From: Paenibacillus ottowii
GTDB lineage: Bacteria; Bacillota; Bacilli; Paenibacillales; Paenibacillaceae
Assembly (NCBI RefSeq): GCF_006874425.1
Contig: NZ_VIJZ01000021.1
Span: forward strand, 1 to 41,896
DNA length: 41,896 nt
Direction: 5' to 3'
The notes below the pieces were generated by a model. It ran no database searches. It was not told where the DNA came from and was given only the letters and a program-made list of their open reading frames with translations. Of this stretch, positions 25,021-34,029 are shown piece by piece. The position numbers and the translations under genes were made by a program. How positions within the stretch are numbered: the stretch's first letter is position 1; every line of letters starts with the position of its first letter.

Positions 25021-26256
25021 ATGAGAAAGTCAAAGAGCATGTACTGGAAACTAAGTGCCTATTTCTTCTTTTTTTTCTTTACTTGGTCAGCAAGTTATTC
25101 ATTGTTTTCCATCTGGCTAGGTCAAGAAATCAGTCTGAATGGTGCTGAAACAGGTGTTATCTTTACTGTAAACGCTATCTTTGCTCTATGTATGCAACCG
25201 CTTTACGGCTATATATCTGATAAAATCGGCTTAAAGAAGCATATTTTATTTCTAATCAGCTCTTTACTTTTATTTGTTGGTCCTTTTTATATCTTTATCT
25301 ATGGGCCGTTACTTCAATACAATGTGTTTCTCGGCGCCATTGTAGGCGGGTTATACTTGGGTATTGCTTTTTTAGCGGGGATCGGAGCTATCGAATCTTA
25401 TGTAGAGAAAATCAGCCGAAAATATGACTTTGAATACGGGAAATCTCGCATGTGGGGCTCGCTAGGTTGGGCAGCAGCAACATTTTTCGCTGGTCAGCTC
25501 TTCAATATCAACCCTAACATTAACTTCTGGATTGCATCAGTATCTGCTGTCATTCTGTTTATCATTATGATGACAATTAAAGTTGAAATGACAGAATCTG
25601 AGCTGGAGCGAGCAGAATCTGTTAACTTTAAGCAAATCGGCTATTTGTTTGCAAATAAGCATTTGTGGTTCTTCATTTTATATGTTCTTGGTGTTACCTG
25701 TATTTACAATGTGTATGATCAGCAGTTTCCAAATTACTTTTCATCGACGTTCTCCACGGTTGCTTTAGGCAATCAAGTTTACGGTTATTTAAATTCTCTA
25801 CAAGTATTCCTGGAAGCAGGCATGATGTTCTTAGCGCCTTTCATTGTCAACAAAATTGGAGCGAAAAAGGGTCTGATATTGGCAGGCTTCTTGATGGCGT
25901 TCCGGATCATGGGTTCAGGCTTAGTTATAGGACCTTACGGTATCTCAGCTATGAAATTGATTCATGCATTGGAACTGCCAATCATGCTGATCTCCGTATT
26001 TAAGTACTTGGCTGCTAATTTCGATACGCGGCTGTCCTCGATTTTGTATCTGGTGGGATACCAGTTTACGAGTCAGGTAGGAGCTTCGATCTTCTCGCCA
26101 ATCGCCGGTATGTCTTATGACATTAGAGGCTTTGCAAATACGTACGTAATTATGGGTGTTTTCGTATTTGTCTTTGCAACCATCTCAATCTTTACCTTAA
26201 AGAAAGAACCGAAAAAGCTAGATCCCAAGCCTAACAAGCATATTAAAACAGCATAG
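25021..26256 (+). CDS. cscB: Sucrose/oligosaccharide:H+ symporter (LacY/CscB-type MFS)
   Basis: A 411-residue, 12-segment major facilitator. The opening MYWKLSAYFFFFFFTWSASYS and SDKIGLKKH loop are hallmarks of the oligosaccharide:H+ symporter family (LacY, RafB, CscB). AGAGGAG precedes the ATG at 25021; the frame is open upstream to 24946 but that part is promoter. It is followed 11 bp later by a GH32 sucrase, so sucrose is the likely substrate and enters unphosphorylated. Symbol assigned by context and family, not by alignment. Confidence 0.88.
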   Translation: MRKSKSMYWKLSAYFFFFFFTWSASYSLFSIWLGQEISLNGAETGVIFTVNAIFALCMQPLYGYISDKIGLKKHILFLISSLLLFVGPFYIFIYGPLLQYNVFLGAIVGGLYLGIAFLAGIGAIESYVEKISRKYDFEYGKSRMWGSLGWAAATFFAGQLFNINPNINFWIASVSAVILFIIMMTIKVEMTESELERAESVNFKQIGYLFANKHLWFFILYVLGVTCIYNVYDQQFPNYFSSTFSTVALGNQVYGYLNSLQVFLEAGMMFLAPFIVNKIGAKKGLILAGFLMAFRIMGSGLVIGPYGISAMKLIHALELPIMLISVFKYLAANFDTRLSSILYLVGYQFTSQVGASIFSPIAGMSYDIRGFANTYVIMGVFVFVFATISIFTLKKEPKKLDPKPNKHIKTA

Positions 26257-26267
26257 GAGGAAGACAA

Positions 26268-27752
26268 ATGAACAGCACATATATTAACAATACGAAGCAA
26301 GCTGAGGAAGCATTAAAACAGGCAGAAGCGAAAATGAACAAGCGGTACCGATTAGGTTATCACATTATGGCACCAGCAAACTGGATTAACGACCCCAATG
26401 GATTAATTCAATTTAAAGGTGAATATCACGCCTTCTATCAGCATCATCCTTATGATGAGAATTGGGGTCCAATGCATTGGGGTCACGTGAAGAGTAAAGA
26501 CCTTGTCCATTGGGAGCATTGTCCGATTGCATTAGCACCAGGAGATGCGTGTGATCTTGATGGCTGCTTTTCAGGAAGCGCAGTAGATAATAACGGGGAA
26601 CTGACACTGATCTATACTGGCCATCATTATATTGATCAACCCAATAATATCTTTTTCCAAAATCAAAATGTGGCAGTAAGCACAGATGGCATTCATTTTA
26701 CAAAATTAGCGCAGAATCCCGTAATCGCTGAACCTCCGACAGATAGCTCCCAGCATTTCCGTGATCCGAAGGTATGGAAGCATGAGGATACATGGTACAT
26801 GATCCTAGGTAACAGCACGAAAGAAGATCTGCCGCGTGTTATTTTATATACATCTCCTGATCTTAGAACTTGGACCTATCATGGTGTGCTTTTGCAGGGA
26901 GATAAGAATATGGGCTTCATGTGGGAGTGCCCTGATTTCTTTGAACTGAACGGTAAGCATATATTCATGTTCTCCCCACAAGGTATCGATGCACAAGGAG
27001 ATAAGTACAATAACTTGTTCCAGACGGGATACTATGTTGGCGAATATAATTATGATAGTAATGAATATCAGCATGGAGAGTTCATCGAGTTGGATAACGG
27101 TCATGACTTCTATGCGGTTCAAACTTTTCTAGATGATCAAGGTCGCCGCATTGCGATTGGTTGGATGGATATGTGGGAATCGGATATGCCGACAAAAGCA
27201 GACGGCTGGTCCGGAGCGCTGACGATCCCACGTGTAATTACGTTGGGCGCCAATAATAAATTGCTGATGAATCCAGTAGAGGAAATGAAGTTGCTTCGTC
27301 AAAGCGAACATGTTTTGTGCCAATCTAGCACTATTTGTGGTAGTTACTTGGCGGAAGTTGAAGCGGATCTGCTTGAAGTGAAGGTCGTGTTCGACCTGAC
27401 AAAGTCAAGTGCAGACCTGGTAAGCTTGAAGCTTTGCGGAACAGGTGAAGAGGAGACAGTTATTACTTATTCTATCCTGGGTCAGAAACTTATGCTTGAT
27501 TGCTCTATATCAGGCAAGAAAACGGATGGAGTACGTCAAACAACCTTAAATGCAGAGGGACAGTTGACGTTGCATGTATATCTGGATCGCTCATCTATTG
27601 AAATATTTGCGAATGAAGGGGAAGCTACGATGACCAGTCGTATCTATCTAAGTGAAAAACTGCTAGGCATAGAACTCGTATCGGAGGGCGGAGAGGCTAT
27701 AATAAATGAATTGACATACTGGAAATTGAAAGATATCTGGCAAACTGAATAA
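26268..27752 (+). CDS. cscA: GH32 sucrase (beta-fructofuranosidase)
   Basis: A 494-residue intracellular glycoside hydrolase family 32 enzyme; no signal peptide. The nucleophile D42 is in WINDPNG, the stabilising Asp D166 in FRDPK and the acid/base E220 in WECPDFF. A C-terminal beta-sandwich follows (SIEIFANEGEATMTSRIY). It splits sucrose into glucose and fructose; sucrose-6-phosphate hydrolases share the fold, but the non-PTS permease next door favours free sucrose. AGGAGG precedes the ATG. Confidence 0.92.
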   Translation: MNSTYINNTKQAEEALKQAEAKMNKRYRLGYHIMAPANWINDPNGLIQFKGEYHAFYQHHPYDENWGPMHWGHVKSKDLVHWEHCPIALAPGDACDLDGCFSGSAVDNNGELTLIYTGHHYIDQPNNIFFQNQNVAVSTDGIHFTKLAQNPVIAEPPTDSSQHFRDPKVWKHEDTWYMILGNSTKEDLPRVILYTSPDLRTWTYHGVLLQGDKNMGFMWECPDFFELNGKHIFMFSPQGIDAQGDKYNNLFQTGYYVGEYNYDSNEYQHGEFIELDNGHDFYAVQTFLDDQGRRIAIGWMDMWESDMPTKADGWSGALTIPRVITLGANNKLLMNPVEEMKLLRQSEHVLCQSSTICGSYLAEVEADLLEVKVVFDLTKSSADLVSLKLCGTGEEETVITYSILGQKLMLDCSISGKKTDGVRQTTLNAEGQLTLHVYLDRSSIEIFANEGEATMTSRIYLSEKLLGIELVSEGGEAIINELTYWKLKDIWQTE

Positions 27753-27760
27753 CTCGATGA

Positions 27761-27807
27761 AAAAGGTTGCTTTCTGAGTCGTTGAATGACTTAGAAAGCA
27801 ACCTTTT
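27761..27807. terminator. Strong bidirectional terminator between sucrase and amylase genes
   Basis: The 20-base arms at 27761-27780 (beginning AAAAGGTTGC) and 27788-27807 (ending GCAACCTTTT) pair with one G-U/A-C position and a 7-nt loop. A and T tracts at the outer ends allow it to stop transcripts from both sides. Confidence 0.85.
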
Positions 27808-27856
27808 CACGATGCAGTACCGAACTAAAGTTGCTTCAGTTAGCTAATTCTACAGT

Positions 27857-30703
27857 TTACTTCAGATAGGTTCCCGTTTCTCCAATTCCGCCTCTGCCAT
27901 TCAATACATACACCCTTGCATTTCCTTTACCGGAGCATGTCAGGGTAAACTTGCCATCGGTAACAGTTTTGGAATCACCAGTCACTGCATCCACATAGGT
28001 TCCGTTGGGAATGCCGGTAAACGTGGCGTTGCCCGAAATCGTGACCAATGCAAAGCTGTCAATGCCTTTGTCGCTGTCGGTATATCTTCTCTTAAACGCC
28101 AGATCGCCCGACACATTCTCTGTGGAATACTGGCCTTTTTGCAAGGCGGGAACAGCTCTTCTGATTAAATTAAGCTGTCTGATATGTTTCGCCAGAGGAT
28201 GGTTGAGCGATTCCGCAAGTGTTCCGGTAGCATGGGTGTATTTGCCGTAATCTTGTACCGTAAGATTGCCTTCTATGTGATCGCCGTAATAAGCCCGTCC
28301 CGTTTTGCTTAGTGGTGCGTTTGGACCCGGATCAATGACAGCCCCTTTTTGAAATTCGATTTCGGAACCATAGAAAATAGCGGGTATTCCGCGGAAGGTG
28401 AACATCAGATCGAGATTTTCAGCCCAAGTATCTTGTGTACCCGCGAATCTTTGATTTTCTGGAGCCTGGTCAGGCGCATAGTCATGTGAGTCGACATAGG
28501 TTACATTCCACGTAGCATCATTATAGTATTGGTCGCCACTTCTCATATTGAATGCTTCATGAGCGCTCTTGAATGCCCAATGCATTGGGAAATCAATCAC
28601 ATCCATACCCGATTTCATCGAATAGTCAGGCTTATGATAGGTATTTCCGTTTAAGAAAGCATTGTTTGAGGTTGGCTGTCCTGCTGTAGTAGAGTTGTCC
28701 GCCCACTCTTTTTCAACTGACGCTTTATTGGAAGCGTAGTCATTTTTCCCATCGCCCGGATACGATTTCGAGCTTTTCCAAGTATAGAATGGCGTCGAAA
28801 TTGCTGGAATGCCACTGTTCCAGACATCTCTGTACCGGGTGGCTACTTCTCCAAAAATATAGAAATCCGAGCCGCCTCTTGTCTTCCAAGCAGGAATATA
28901 GTATTTATTGAAAATATACCGGCTCACATGCTTGACCGTATCGACACGGAAAGCGTCCACACCCATGTCAATATAGTGATTGTAGGTATCAATTAAATAT
29001 TTGTTAACTACAGGGTTCTCCGTGTTCAAATCCACGCAATCTCCCGCTATCTGTCCGGTTTGAACTGTATAGGATTCCCAGGAAAGACTTTTCTCCGTAT
29101 GGTAAATGTTTTTATTCGTTCCCTCGTTCTTCATTAAATCGAGCCTTGCCTGATATTGCTGATCAGGCGTCAAAGTATCATAGTTTGACGGCAGCTTATC
29201 TGTAGTTTTCACCAAGTTATTAGCAGTATCCGGTTTAGCCGGATCTTTCTTAAACATGGGGTACAAATTCTCTTCACCAAAATTACCAGTATGATTGACG
29301 ACGATGTCCTGAATAACCTTCAGCCCTTTAGCATGGGCCGCATTGATCAAATCCTGATAAGAAGCTCCTGCCGACTCATATCTAGGGTCTACTTTGGAAA
29401 AGTTTATTGCATGGTAACCATGGTAATCATAACCGCTGGCATTCTGCACAACAGGTGTAATCCAGATGGCGCTGAACCCGAGGGCTTTGATATAGTCGAG
29501 CTTTTGAATCAGCCCCTTAAAGTCTCCTCTCCAAGCCGGGTCCGAATCGGGATTACGCGCCTTGGCATCATCCCATGCATGTACATTGTTGCTTGGGTCA
29601 CCATCATAGAACCGGGAAGTGATTACGAAGTAAATAGTGTCTTCCCGAAAATCGCCCTTATCCCCAATATTATAAACAAAGCTTTGTTTGGTTTGATTTC
29701 CAGCACCGTCTATAACGAGAAATTTTAATGTCGTGGTCTTGGAGATAAGGATGGAGGGTCCGGTCAATCCAGCAAGAGCATTGCCAAGGACATAAACTTT
29801 TGAACTTATGGTTGGTTCCGTACCATCTTCCGTATAGTATGCTTTGGTCGTAGCTGCCTTGTTATCTTTGATCGTGAAGGATACAGTCACGGAGGAATCG
29901 GAATGCTCAGCAGGCAAATTCGCTGTGATTGTGGGAGCTTGCAGATCTGTATTCAGGTCAATCACATAATCGAAAGAGGATATATTTCCAGTTTGACCGC
30001 TAGAATTGACGCCGAAAGCCTTAATGGTCAAAGAAGAAGCAACTTTAATTGGAGAGGTATACATGGTCGAGGATGTCGTAGGTGTCGAACCGTCTAGCGT
30101 ATAGTAAATCTTATCGTCACGGTTGGTACTGGACAGCGTCACCGTTTGGGACGAATCGTATGTTTTGGGTACAGGAGAGGCAGAAATCGCTGGAATTTTA
30201 GGCATCTCCGGGTTGGCATCATACCATGTGTTATCTGTGTAATACCAGCCCTCTTTCACACTGCGAGACAAGTCGGCCGTCTGTTTACCGCTGCCGTCAT
30301 TAAAAATGAGACTTGAGCCCATAGCCCCGGCGATGGTGTAACTGTACCAGTCGTTTCCATCCGACTTCATCAAAATTCCCGGCCACGCCCCGCTTATTGG
30401 CACAGTTGCCGGATTCAGATTCCAGTAATGGATTCGAATCGCTGAATTCCAGCTTGAAGGCTTCTTAAAGTGAACCGTTAACCCAGTTTGAGTGGAATTA
30501 ACTGTTGTGGTAGGTGCATATGTAGCGGTAACGGTAGAAGTGATCGAAGGGGTGGTCGATGGAAGAGCAGTCGCTGTGGTATTCGTGTAGGTGGCCGTAT
30601 AATTGTTGTTACTCGAAGCTACACTGGGTAAACCGAAGAAGTTGAAGCAAAGCGATACAATAATCAACCAAGAAATAAAACTCCCCGTTTTTTTTCTTAG
30701 CAA
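27857..30703 (-). CDS. Secreted multidomain GH13 alpha-amylase
   Basis: A 948-residue exoenzyme. Signal peptide 1-30, Thr-rich linker to about 70, a starch-binding module (about 74-165, with IHYWNLNP and WYSYTI), and two chitobiase-like beta domains (about 170-248 and 255-346, each with YYT-DG-TPT type repeats). The GH13 barrel spans about 352-845 and a C-terminal beta domain follows. Catalytic residues: D588 (FRVDTVKH), E619 (IFGEV) and D741 (YVDSHD). The start is TTG at 30703, after AGGAGGT; no better ATG exists. It degrades extracellular starch. Operator and cre-like sites lie upstream at 30740-30755 and 30841-30854. Confidence 0.92.
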   Translation of the reverse strand: MLRKKTGSFISWLIIVSLCFNFFGLPSVASSNNNYTATYTNTTATALPSTTPSITSTVTATYAPTTTVNSTQTGLTVHFKKPSSWNSAIRIHYWNLNPATVPISGAWPGILMKSDGNDWYSYTIAGAMGSSLIFNDGSGKQTADLSRSVKEGWYYTDNTWYDANPEMPKIPAISASPVPKTYDSSQTVTLSSTNRDDKIYYTLDGSTPTTSSTMYTSPIKVASSLTIKAFGVNSSGQTGNISSFDYVIDLNTDLQAPTITANLPAEHSDSSVTVSFTIKDNKAATTKAYYTEDGTEPTISSKVYVLGNALAGLTGPSILISKTTTLKFLVIDGAGNQTKQSFVYNIGDKGDFREDTIYFVITSRFYDGDPSNNVHAWDDAKARNPDSDPAWRGDFKGLIQKLDYIKALGFSAIWITPVVQNASGYDYHGYHAINFSKVDPRYESAGASYQDLINAAHAKGLKVIQDIVVNHTGNFGEENLYPMFKKDPAKPDTANNLVKTTDKLPSNYDTLTPDQQYQARLDLMKNEGTNKNIYHTEKSLSWESYTVQTGQIAGDCVDLNTENPVVNKYLIDTYNHYIDMGVDAFRVDTVKHVSRYIFNKYYIPAWKTRGGSDFYIFGEVATRYRDVWNSGIPAISTPFYTWKSSKSYPGDGKNDYASNKASVEKEWADNSTTAGQPTSNNAFLNGNTYHKPDYSMKSGMDVIDFPMHWAFKSAHEAFNMRSGDQYYNDATWNVTYVDSHDYAPDQAPENQRFAGTQDTWAENLDLMFTFRGIPAIFYGSEIEFQKGAVIDPGPNAPLSKTGRAYYGDHIEGNLTVQDYGKYTHATGTLAESLNHPLAKHIRQLNLIRRAVPALQKGQYSTENVSGDLAFKRRYTDSDKGIDSFALVTISGNATFTGIPNGTYVDAVTGDSKTVTDGKFTLTCSGKGNARVYVLNGRGGIGETGTYLK

Positions 30704-30739
30704 GTTAACAACCTCCTGATAATTTTAGTAGGATAGATA

Positions 30740-30755
30740 ATGCAATCGGTTGCAT
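30740..30755. promoter_or_regulatory. LacI-type operator upstream of the amylase gene
   Basis: ATGCAA and TTGCAT flank TCGG, giving a 16-bp palindrome typical of maltose/starch LacI-family operators. It is in the leader, about 37 bp before the amylase start codon. A related site lies at 31079-31092. Confidence 0.6.
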
Positions 30756-30784
30756 AGAAAAACAAAAAAAGAAAGGCATTTATT

Positions 30785-30802
30785 TTAATAGAATGGATTC
30801 AT
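30785..30802 (-). other. Possible five-codon leader ORF upstream of the amylase
   Basis: On the minus strand an ATG at 30802 opens a five-codon ORF (MNPFY, stop at 30787-30785), preceded at 6 nt by GGAGGAGG, a stronger ribosome binding site than the amylase's own. It may be a leader peptide or only a chance match in a purine-rich leader. Confidence 0.25.
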
Positions 30803-30840
30803 TGATCGCCTCCTCCGTTGTATATTTGGAAAACAATCAT

Positions 30841-30854
30841 TGTACACGCTTACA
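30841..30854. promoter_or_regulatory. Cre-like site upstream of the amylase gene
   Basis: On the minus strand this reads TGTAAGCGTGTACA, matching the cre consensus TGWAANCGNTNWCA at 13 of 14 positions. Its end overlaps a possible -35 (TGTACA, 30846-30841) placed 16 bp from a TATACA at 30824-30819. The cre assignment is good; the promoter is weak. Confidence 0.6.
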
Positions 30855-30855
30855 A

Positions 30856-31203
30856 AATAAACGATGAGAACAGCGCATTCAGACAGGCTCTATACCAATG
30901 ATTTTTCCTTTTATGATTATATCAACCATACTTTTACTGGTCAATGCTTCGCTAGGGACATATATTTCAATCCTAAGATAGCCTGTTCATCAATGAAGCC
31001 AATGTCCGAAAAGCTTATAAATTTATCTTGAATATAAATGTTGACAAGTTGTTAAATAAATGAAGTCATCTCATTGAGTGCAATCGAATGCAAATGATTG
31101 CCCCATATGAAAGCGAATACATATTGTTTTACTCTCTTTTGTTTACTCCTAATCTCTTAAGAGAGGTTGGTTGTAAAATAAAATTAAAAAAGGAGTGTTT
31201 AGC
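30856..31203. other. Intergenic region between the divergent amylase genes
   Basis: No gene seen. It holds TTGACA at 31041-31046 without a clear -10 partner, and the operator-like TGCAATCGAATGCA at 31079-31092, a 12/14 palindrome sharing TGCAATCG with the site at 30740. The ribosome binding site AAAGGAG of the decayed amylase is at 31189-31195. Confidence 0.5.
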
Positions 31204-32153
31204 ATGAGGAGAGAAGACAAGCCCCGTTTTGAGATGTACCTGGAGTATTGTTCTCTTTGTCGTATTGTTGTTACAAACGATTGGGTTTACTCCCGAAGCA
31301 CAGGCGAATGCTGATGTTCAGCAGTTAGGCGATTCAGACTCGAAGCTAACAGCTGCCACAAACTACGAACTTCCGGAAAGGACGAAGGATGGTCTTATTT
31401 TTCATGCGTGGAACTGGTCTTTTGCTAACTTCACCAATCCAAGCCAACAAGGAAGGGGTGACAGAAGGCAGCAAGTGGTGGATTTTGTACCAACCTATCA
31501 ACTTTAATATCGGCAACTCTCAATTGGGAAGCAGGGAGGATTTCAAACAGCTTTGCCAGGAAGCGCATAAATACGGTATAAGTGTTATCGTTGATGTTGT
31601 CGCTAATCATACGGGGAATGCGGGCGGTGGAAATCAGCAGTATCAGCCGGCGCATAATGTTGATCTGGTGATCAAGAATAACCGCTATTTCTGGCATGAG
31701 GCCAGAGGTGTGGAAAACTGGAATGACCGTTGGCAAGTCACGCAGTGGGGAATTGGTCTGTCCGACCTCAACATGTCTAATCAGGAATTGTAAGATATCA
31801 TTATCGGCTTCCTGAATGACGCCATTTCCTTGGGCGCCGACGGCTTCAGATTTGACGCCGCTAAGCATATTGAGCTGCCTAACGATCCCGGGGGCTACAA
31901 CTTCTGGCCCCGGGTACTGGGCTCGTTGAACAATAAAGACAAACTGTTTAATTACGGGGAAGTGCTTCAAGGCGGAGCTGACAACTTTGCTGGCTATGCC
32001 AATTACCTCAGTTTGAGCGCCTCCAGCTATGGGGGGAGTGTCAGATTTGCAATTGGATATTGTCTCAGGATGTCGGCAGCCATGAACGCTCGTTTAACAG
32101 ATCGAATTAAAATCGCTCCAGGCTTCTGGACTAGCCTGAGAGAAATCGGATAG
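31204..32153 (+). pseudogene. Decayed second alpha-amylase gene (GH13)
   Basis: Remnant of a secreted amylase of a different type from the neighbouring one. A good ribosome binding site leads to ATG at 31204, but the frame is lost within about 25 bp. The signal peptide (IVLFVVLLLQTIGFTPEAQA) and N-terminus (LPERTKDGLIFHAWNW) are in the frame of 31229. Near 31435 a deletion of roughly 15 codons joins FAN to TSPIQANKEG and shifts the frame. An in-frame TAA at 31791-31793 interrupts NQEL-DIIIGFLND. The nucleophile region GADGFRFDAAKH and the acid/base region FNYGEVLQ survive, but after about 32065 the frame is lost and the last catalytic Asp region is gone. At least four lesions, so non-functional. 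Confidence 0.88.
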
Positions 32154-32710
32154 AACCCATTGACGTTGCGCGCCAATGAATCTTCCGATAACCATAATTA
32201 ACGGACCGATCGTACCGTCCGCTCAATATTATACCATTTGGCAAGCTTATTACGAACAATCCGGACGTCGCTGCGGGAATCGTCAAACTTGCGACAGCGT
32301 AAGAGACGGCACAGTATCCGTCAGCCGTCTTGGCGACCTTTCACGCTCGCGACTTCCGTGACGTGCTTAACTGAATGGCGCGCTATAAGCAAATGTGCCC
32401 TCCCGTCTATTAGTTATTGAACTAACTGGAATCGTTAGTTGAACAACACAGCAGCAGTCTATGACTTTATTTTCTCGTTCATGGCTGCTGCCGTATGAAA
32501 TGTTGGGGGCAGTCTAAAACTTAATTTTCTTTGGACATGATCCATACCGTAAACGCCGCCTTCATCGAGGTCACCGGATATTCGACAAAACTCCCAACAT
32601 ACTGAGCTCATTTTGGAAAAAACCTTACAAGAGAGCGTTTCCATTATTGACGTTGGATTGCTTAAAAAACCATCCCAGCAGGTCCAGCAACCGCGTAGGA
32701 GCATCGAAGG
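32154..32710. other. Gene-fragment region without intact genes
   Basis: No intact gene. Frames at 32176-32361 and on the minus strand 32459-32704 show no family signal. Around 32537-32585 one plus-strand frame reads NAAFIEVTGYS, like a PAS-domain core, with stops nearby; this may be a sensor-protein fragment. ATGGCTGC at 32479 and GCAGCAG at 32451 belong to a short imperfect stem. The stretch looks like debris downstream of the dead amylase. Confidence 0.4.
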
Positions 32711-33724
32711 TTAGGATACTCCATGTTTTGTAATGCTGTCCCGAATTTCTAACTGATGCGATATGGACCAGTGGACAGCTGCTAATTCTTCTCCTCTAAT
32801 AAGCTTAATGAGATTGCGGGCGGCGACCATGCCAAGTTCAGATGCTGAATATCGGACAGTTGATAATTTAGGCCGGATTATTGTAGCCATATCAATGTCA
32901 TCAAATCCCAAGAAGGAGACCTGTTCAGGTATTTTCACCCCATTCTCGGCCAGAAAGTTCATAGCACCTATGGCAATTCGGTCCGTTGCGCAGAACACCG
33001 CACTAGGCAATGGACCTGAATGATAAAGCTTTCTCATAGAGGTTATGCCGTCTTCAACTGAATAGCCGCTTTCCAATACACGTTCGGGACTTACTGGCAG
33101 GTGAGCGGCCTTTAATGCCTGTTCATAGCCCAAAAAACGCTGATTGCCCACTGAAATATCCCCCGCTGGCCCCTGCAGCATCGCGATATCCTGATGCCCC
33201 TGCTGAATTAAATAAGTTACCGCTTCAAAAGCAGCCGTTATGTTGTCAACATGCACGGAAGGAATGGATTGGTCTCGAAAATCGCGTCCGATAAGGATAC
33301 AGGGAATTCCCGCCGCTTCAATGAGCGCGAATAGCGTATCCCGGATTTCGCTTACCGATATAATAATTCCGCTCGCCTGCATTTCACGGAACATATTGTA
33401 ATAGTGTATTTCAGAGTCCTCGTCCCCCCCTGACAAGGCGATTATGACATCGAAGCCGTATAGATGCGCTACTTGATTGATGCCTTCAACCATGTCATCA
33501 AAGACGTTGTTTTTAATTGCGGGCAGAAGTACTCCAATCAGAGATGTATTATTCTTTACCAGTGTCCGTGCTATGGCATTTGGACGGAATTGAGTGGCTT
33601 CAAGGACATCCTGAACCCGTTTGCGTATTTCGCTGTTCACCGTCTGGCTGTTATTGATTACTCTGGAAACCGTTGAAATGGAGACGTTGGCCATTCGAGC
33701 CACATCTTTTATAGTCATTTTCAT
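32711..33724 (-). CDS. LacI-family regulator next to the GPH symporter
   Basis: A 337-residue LacI-type repressor. Helix-turn-helix and hinge: TIKDVARMANVSISTVSRVINN; effector domain: SLIGVLLPAIKNNVFDDMVEG, AVFCATDRIAIGAMNFLAENG, LGFDDIDMA. ATG at 33724 is chosen as the usual LacI start; a GTG three codons upstream is possible and the ribosome binding site is weak for both. It is divergent from the sugar symporter at 34030, in front of which lie two GAAAACGTTTTC palindromes. It may also act on the amylase operators nearby, though these differ in sequence. Confidence 0.9.
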   Translation of the reverse strand: MKMTIKDVARMANVSISTVSRVINNSQTVNSEIRKRVQDVLEATQFRPNAIARTLVKNNTSLIGVLLPAIKNNVFDDMVEGINQVAHLYGFDVIIALSGGDEDSEIHYYNMFREMQASGIIISVSEIRDTLFALIEAAGIPCILIGRDFRDQSIPSVHVDNITAAFEAVTYLIQQGHQDIAMLQGPAGDISVGNQRFLGYEQALKAAHLPVSPERVLESGYSVEDGITSMRKLYHSGPLPSAVFCATDRIAIGAMNFLAENGVKIPEQVSFLGFDDIDMATIIRPKLSTVRYSASELGMVAARNLIKLIRGEELAAVHWSISHQLEIRDSITKHGVS

Positions 33725-33837
33725 TGTACACACCGACTTTCAAGCAAGTATTTATTTAGAAATAAGTTCTCAAAGTGAATTGAATTTATTATATCAGTTT
33801 ATTGAGTTTAACAAAGATTCCAGAGCAAAGAAAGCGC

Positions 33838-33866
33838 TTGACCTTGGTTTATTAGGGGAGTATAAT
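33838..33866 (+). promoter_or_regulatory. Promoter of the GPH symporter gene
   Basis: TTGACC (33838-33843) and TATAAT (33861-33866) are 17 bp apart. AAGAAAGCGCTTG at 33828-33840 overlaps the -35 and resembles a partial cre. The transcript would start near 33873, giving a 157-nt leader containing both operators. Confidence 0.75.
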
Positions 33867-33874
33867 CAACTTCG

Positions 33875-33886
33875 GAAAACGTTTTC
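33875..33886. promoter_or_regulatory. LacI-type operator O1
   Basis: GAAAACGTTTTC, a perfect 12-bp palindrome at about +2 to +14 of the predicted transcript, a classic place for repression. Confidence 0.75.
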
Positions 33887-33969
33887 TAGTATTTTTTGGA
33901 CAAAAATAATTGTTTTTACCAATAATAAGCTGGATTAAAGGTATTTCAGCTTCTTTTTTTAATTATTGA

Positions 33970-33981
33970 GAAAACGTTTTC
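33970..33981. promoter_or_regulatory. LacI-type operator O2
   Basis: Identical GAAAACGTTTTC palindrome, centred 95 bp after O1. The distance is about nine helical turns, suited to DNA looping or cooperative binding. Confidence 0.75.
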
Positions 33982-34029
33982 CTTATGGCCTTGGGTTGTA
34001 AAGAATAACAAGGGAAAAGGAGCATGAGC

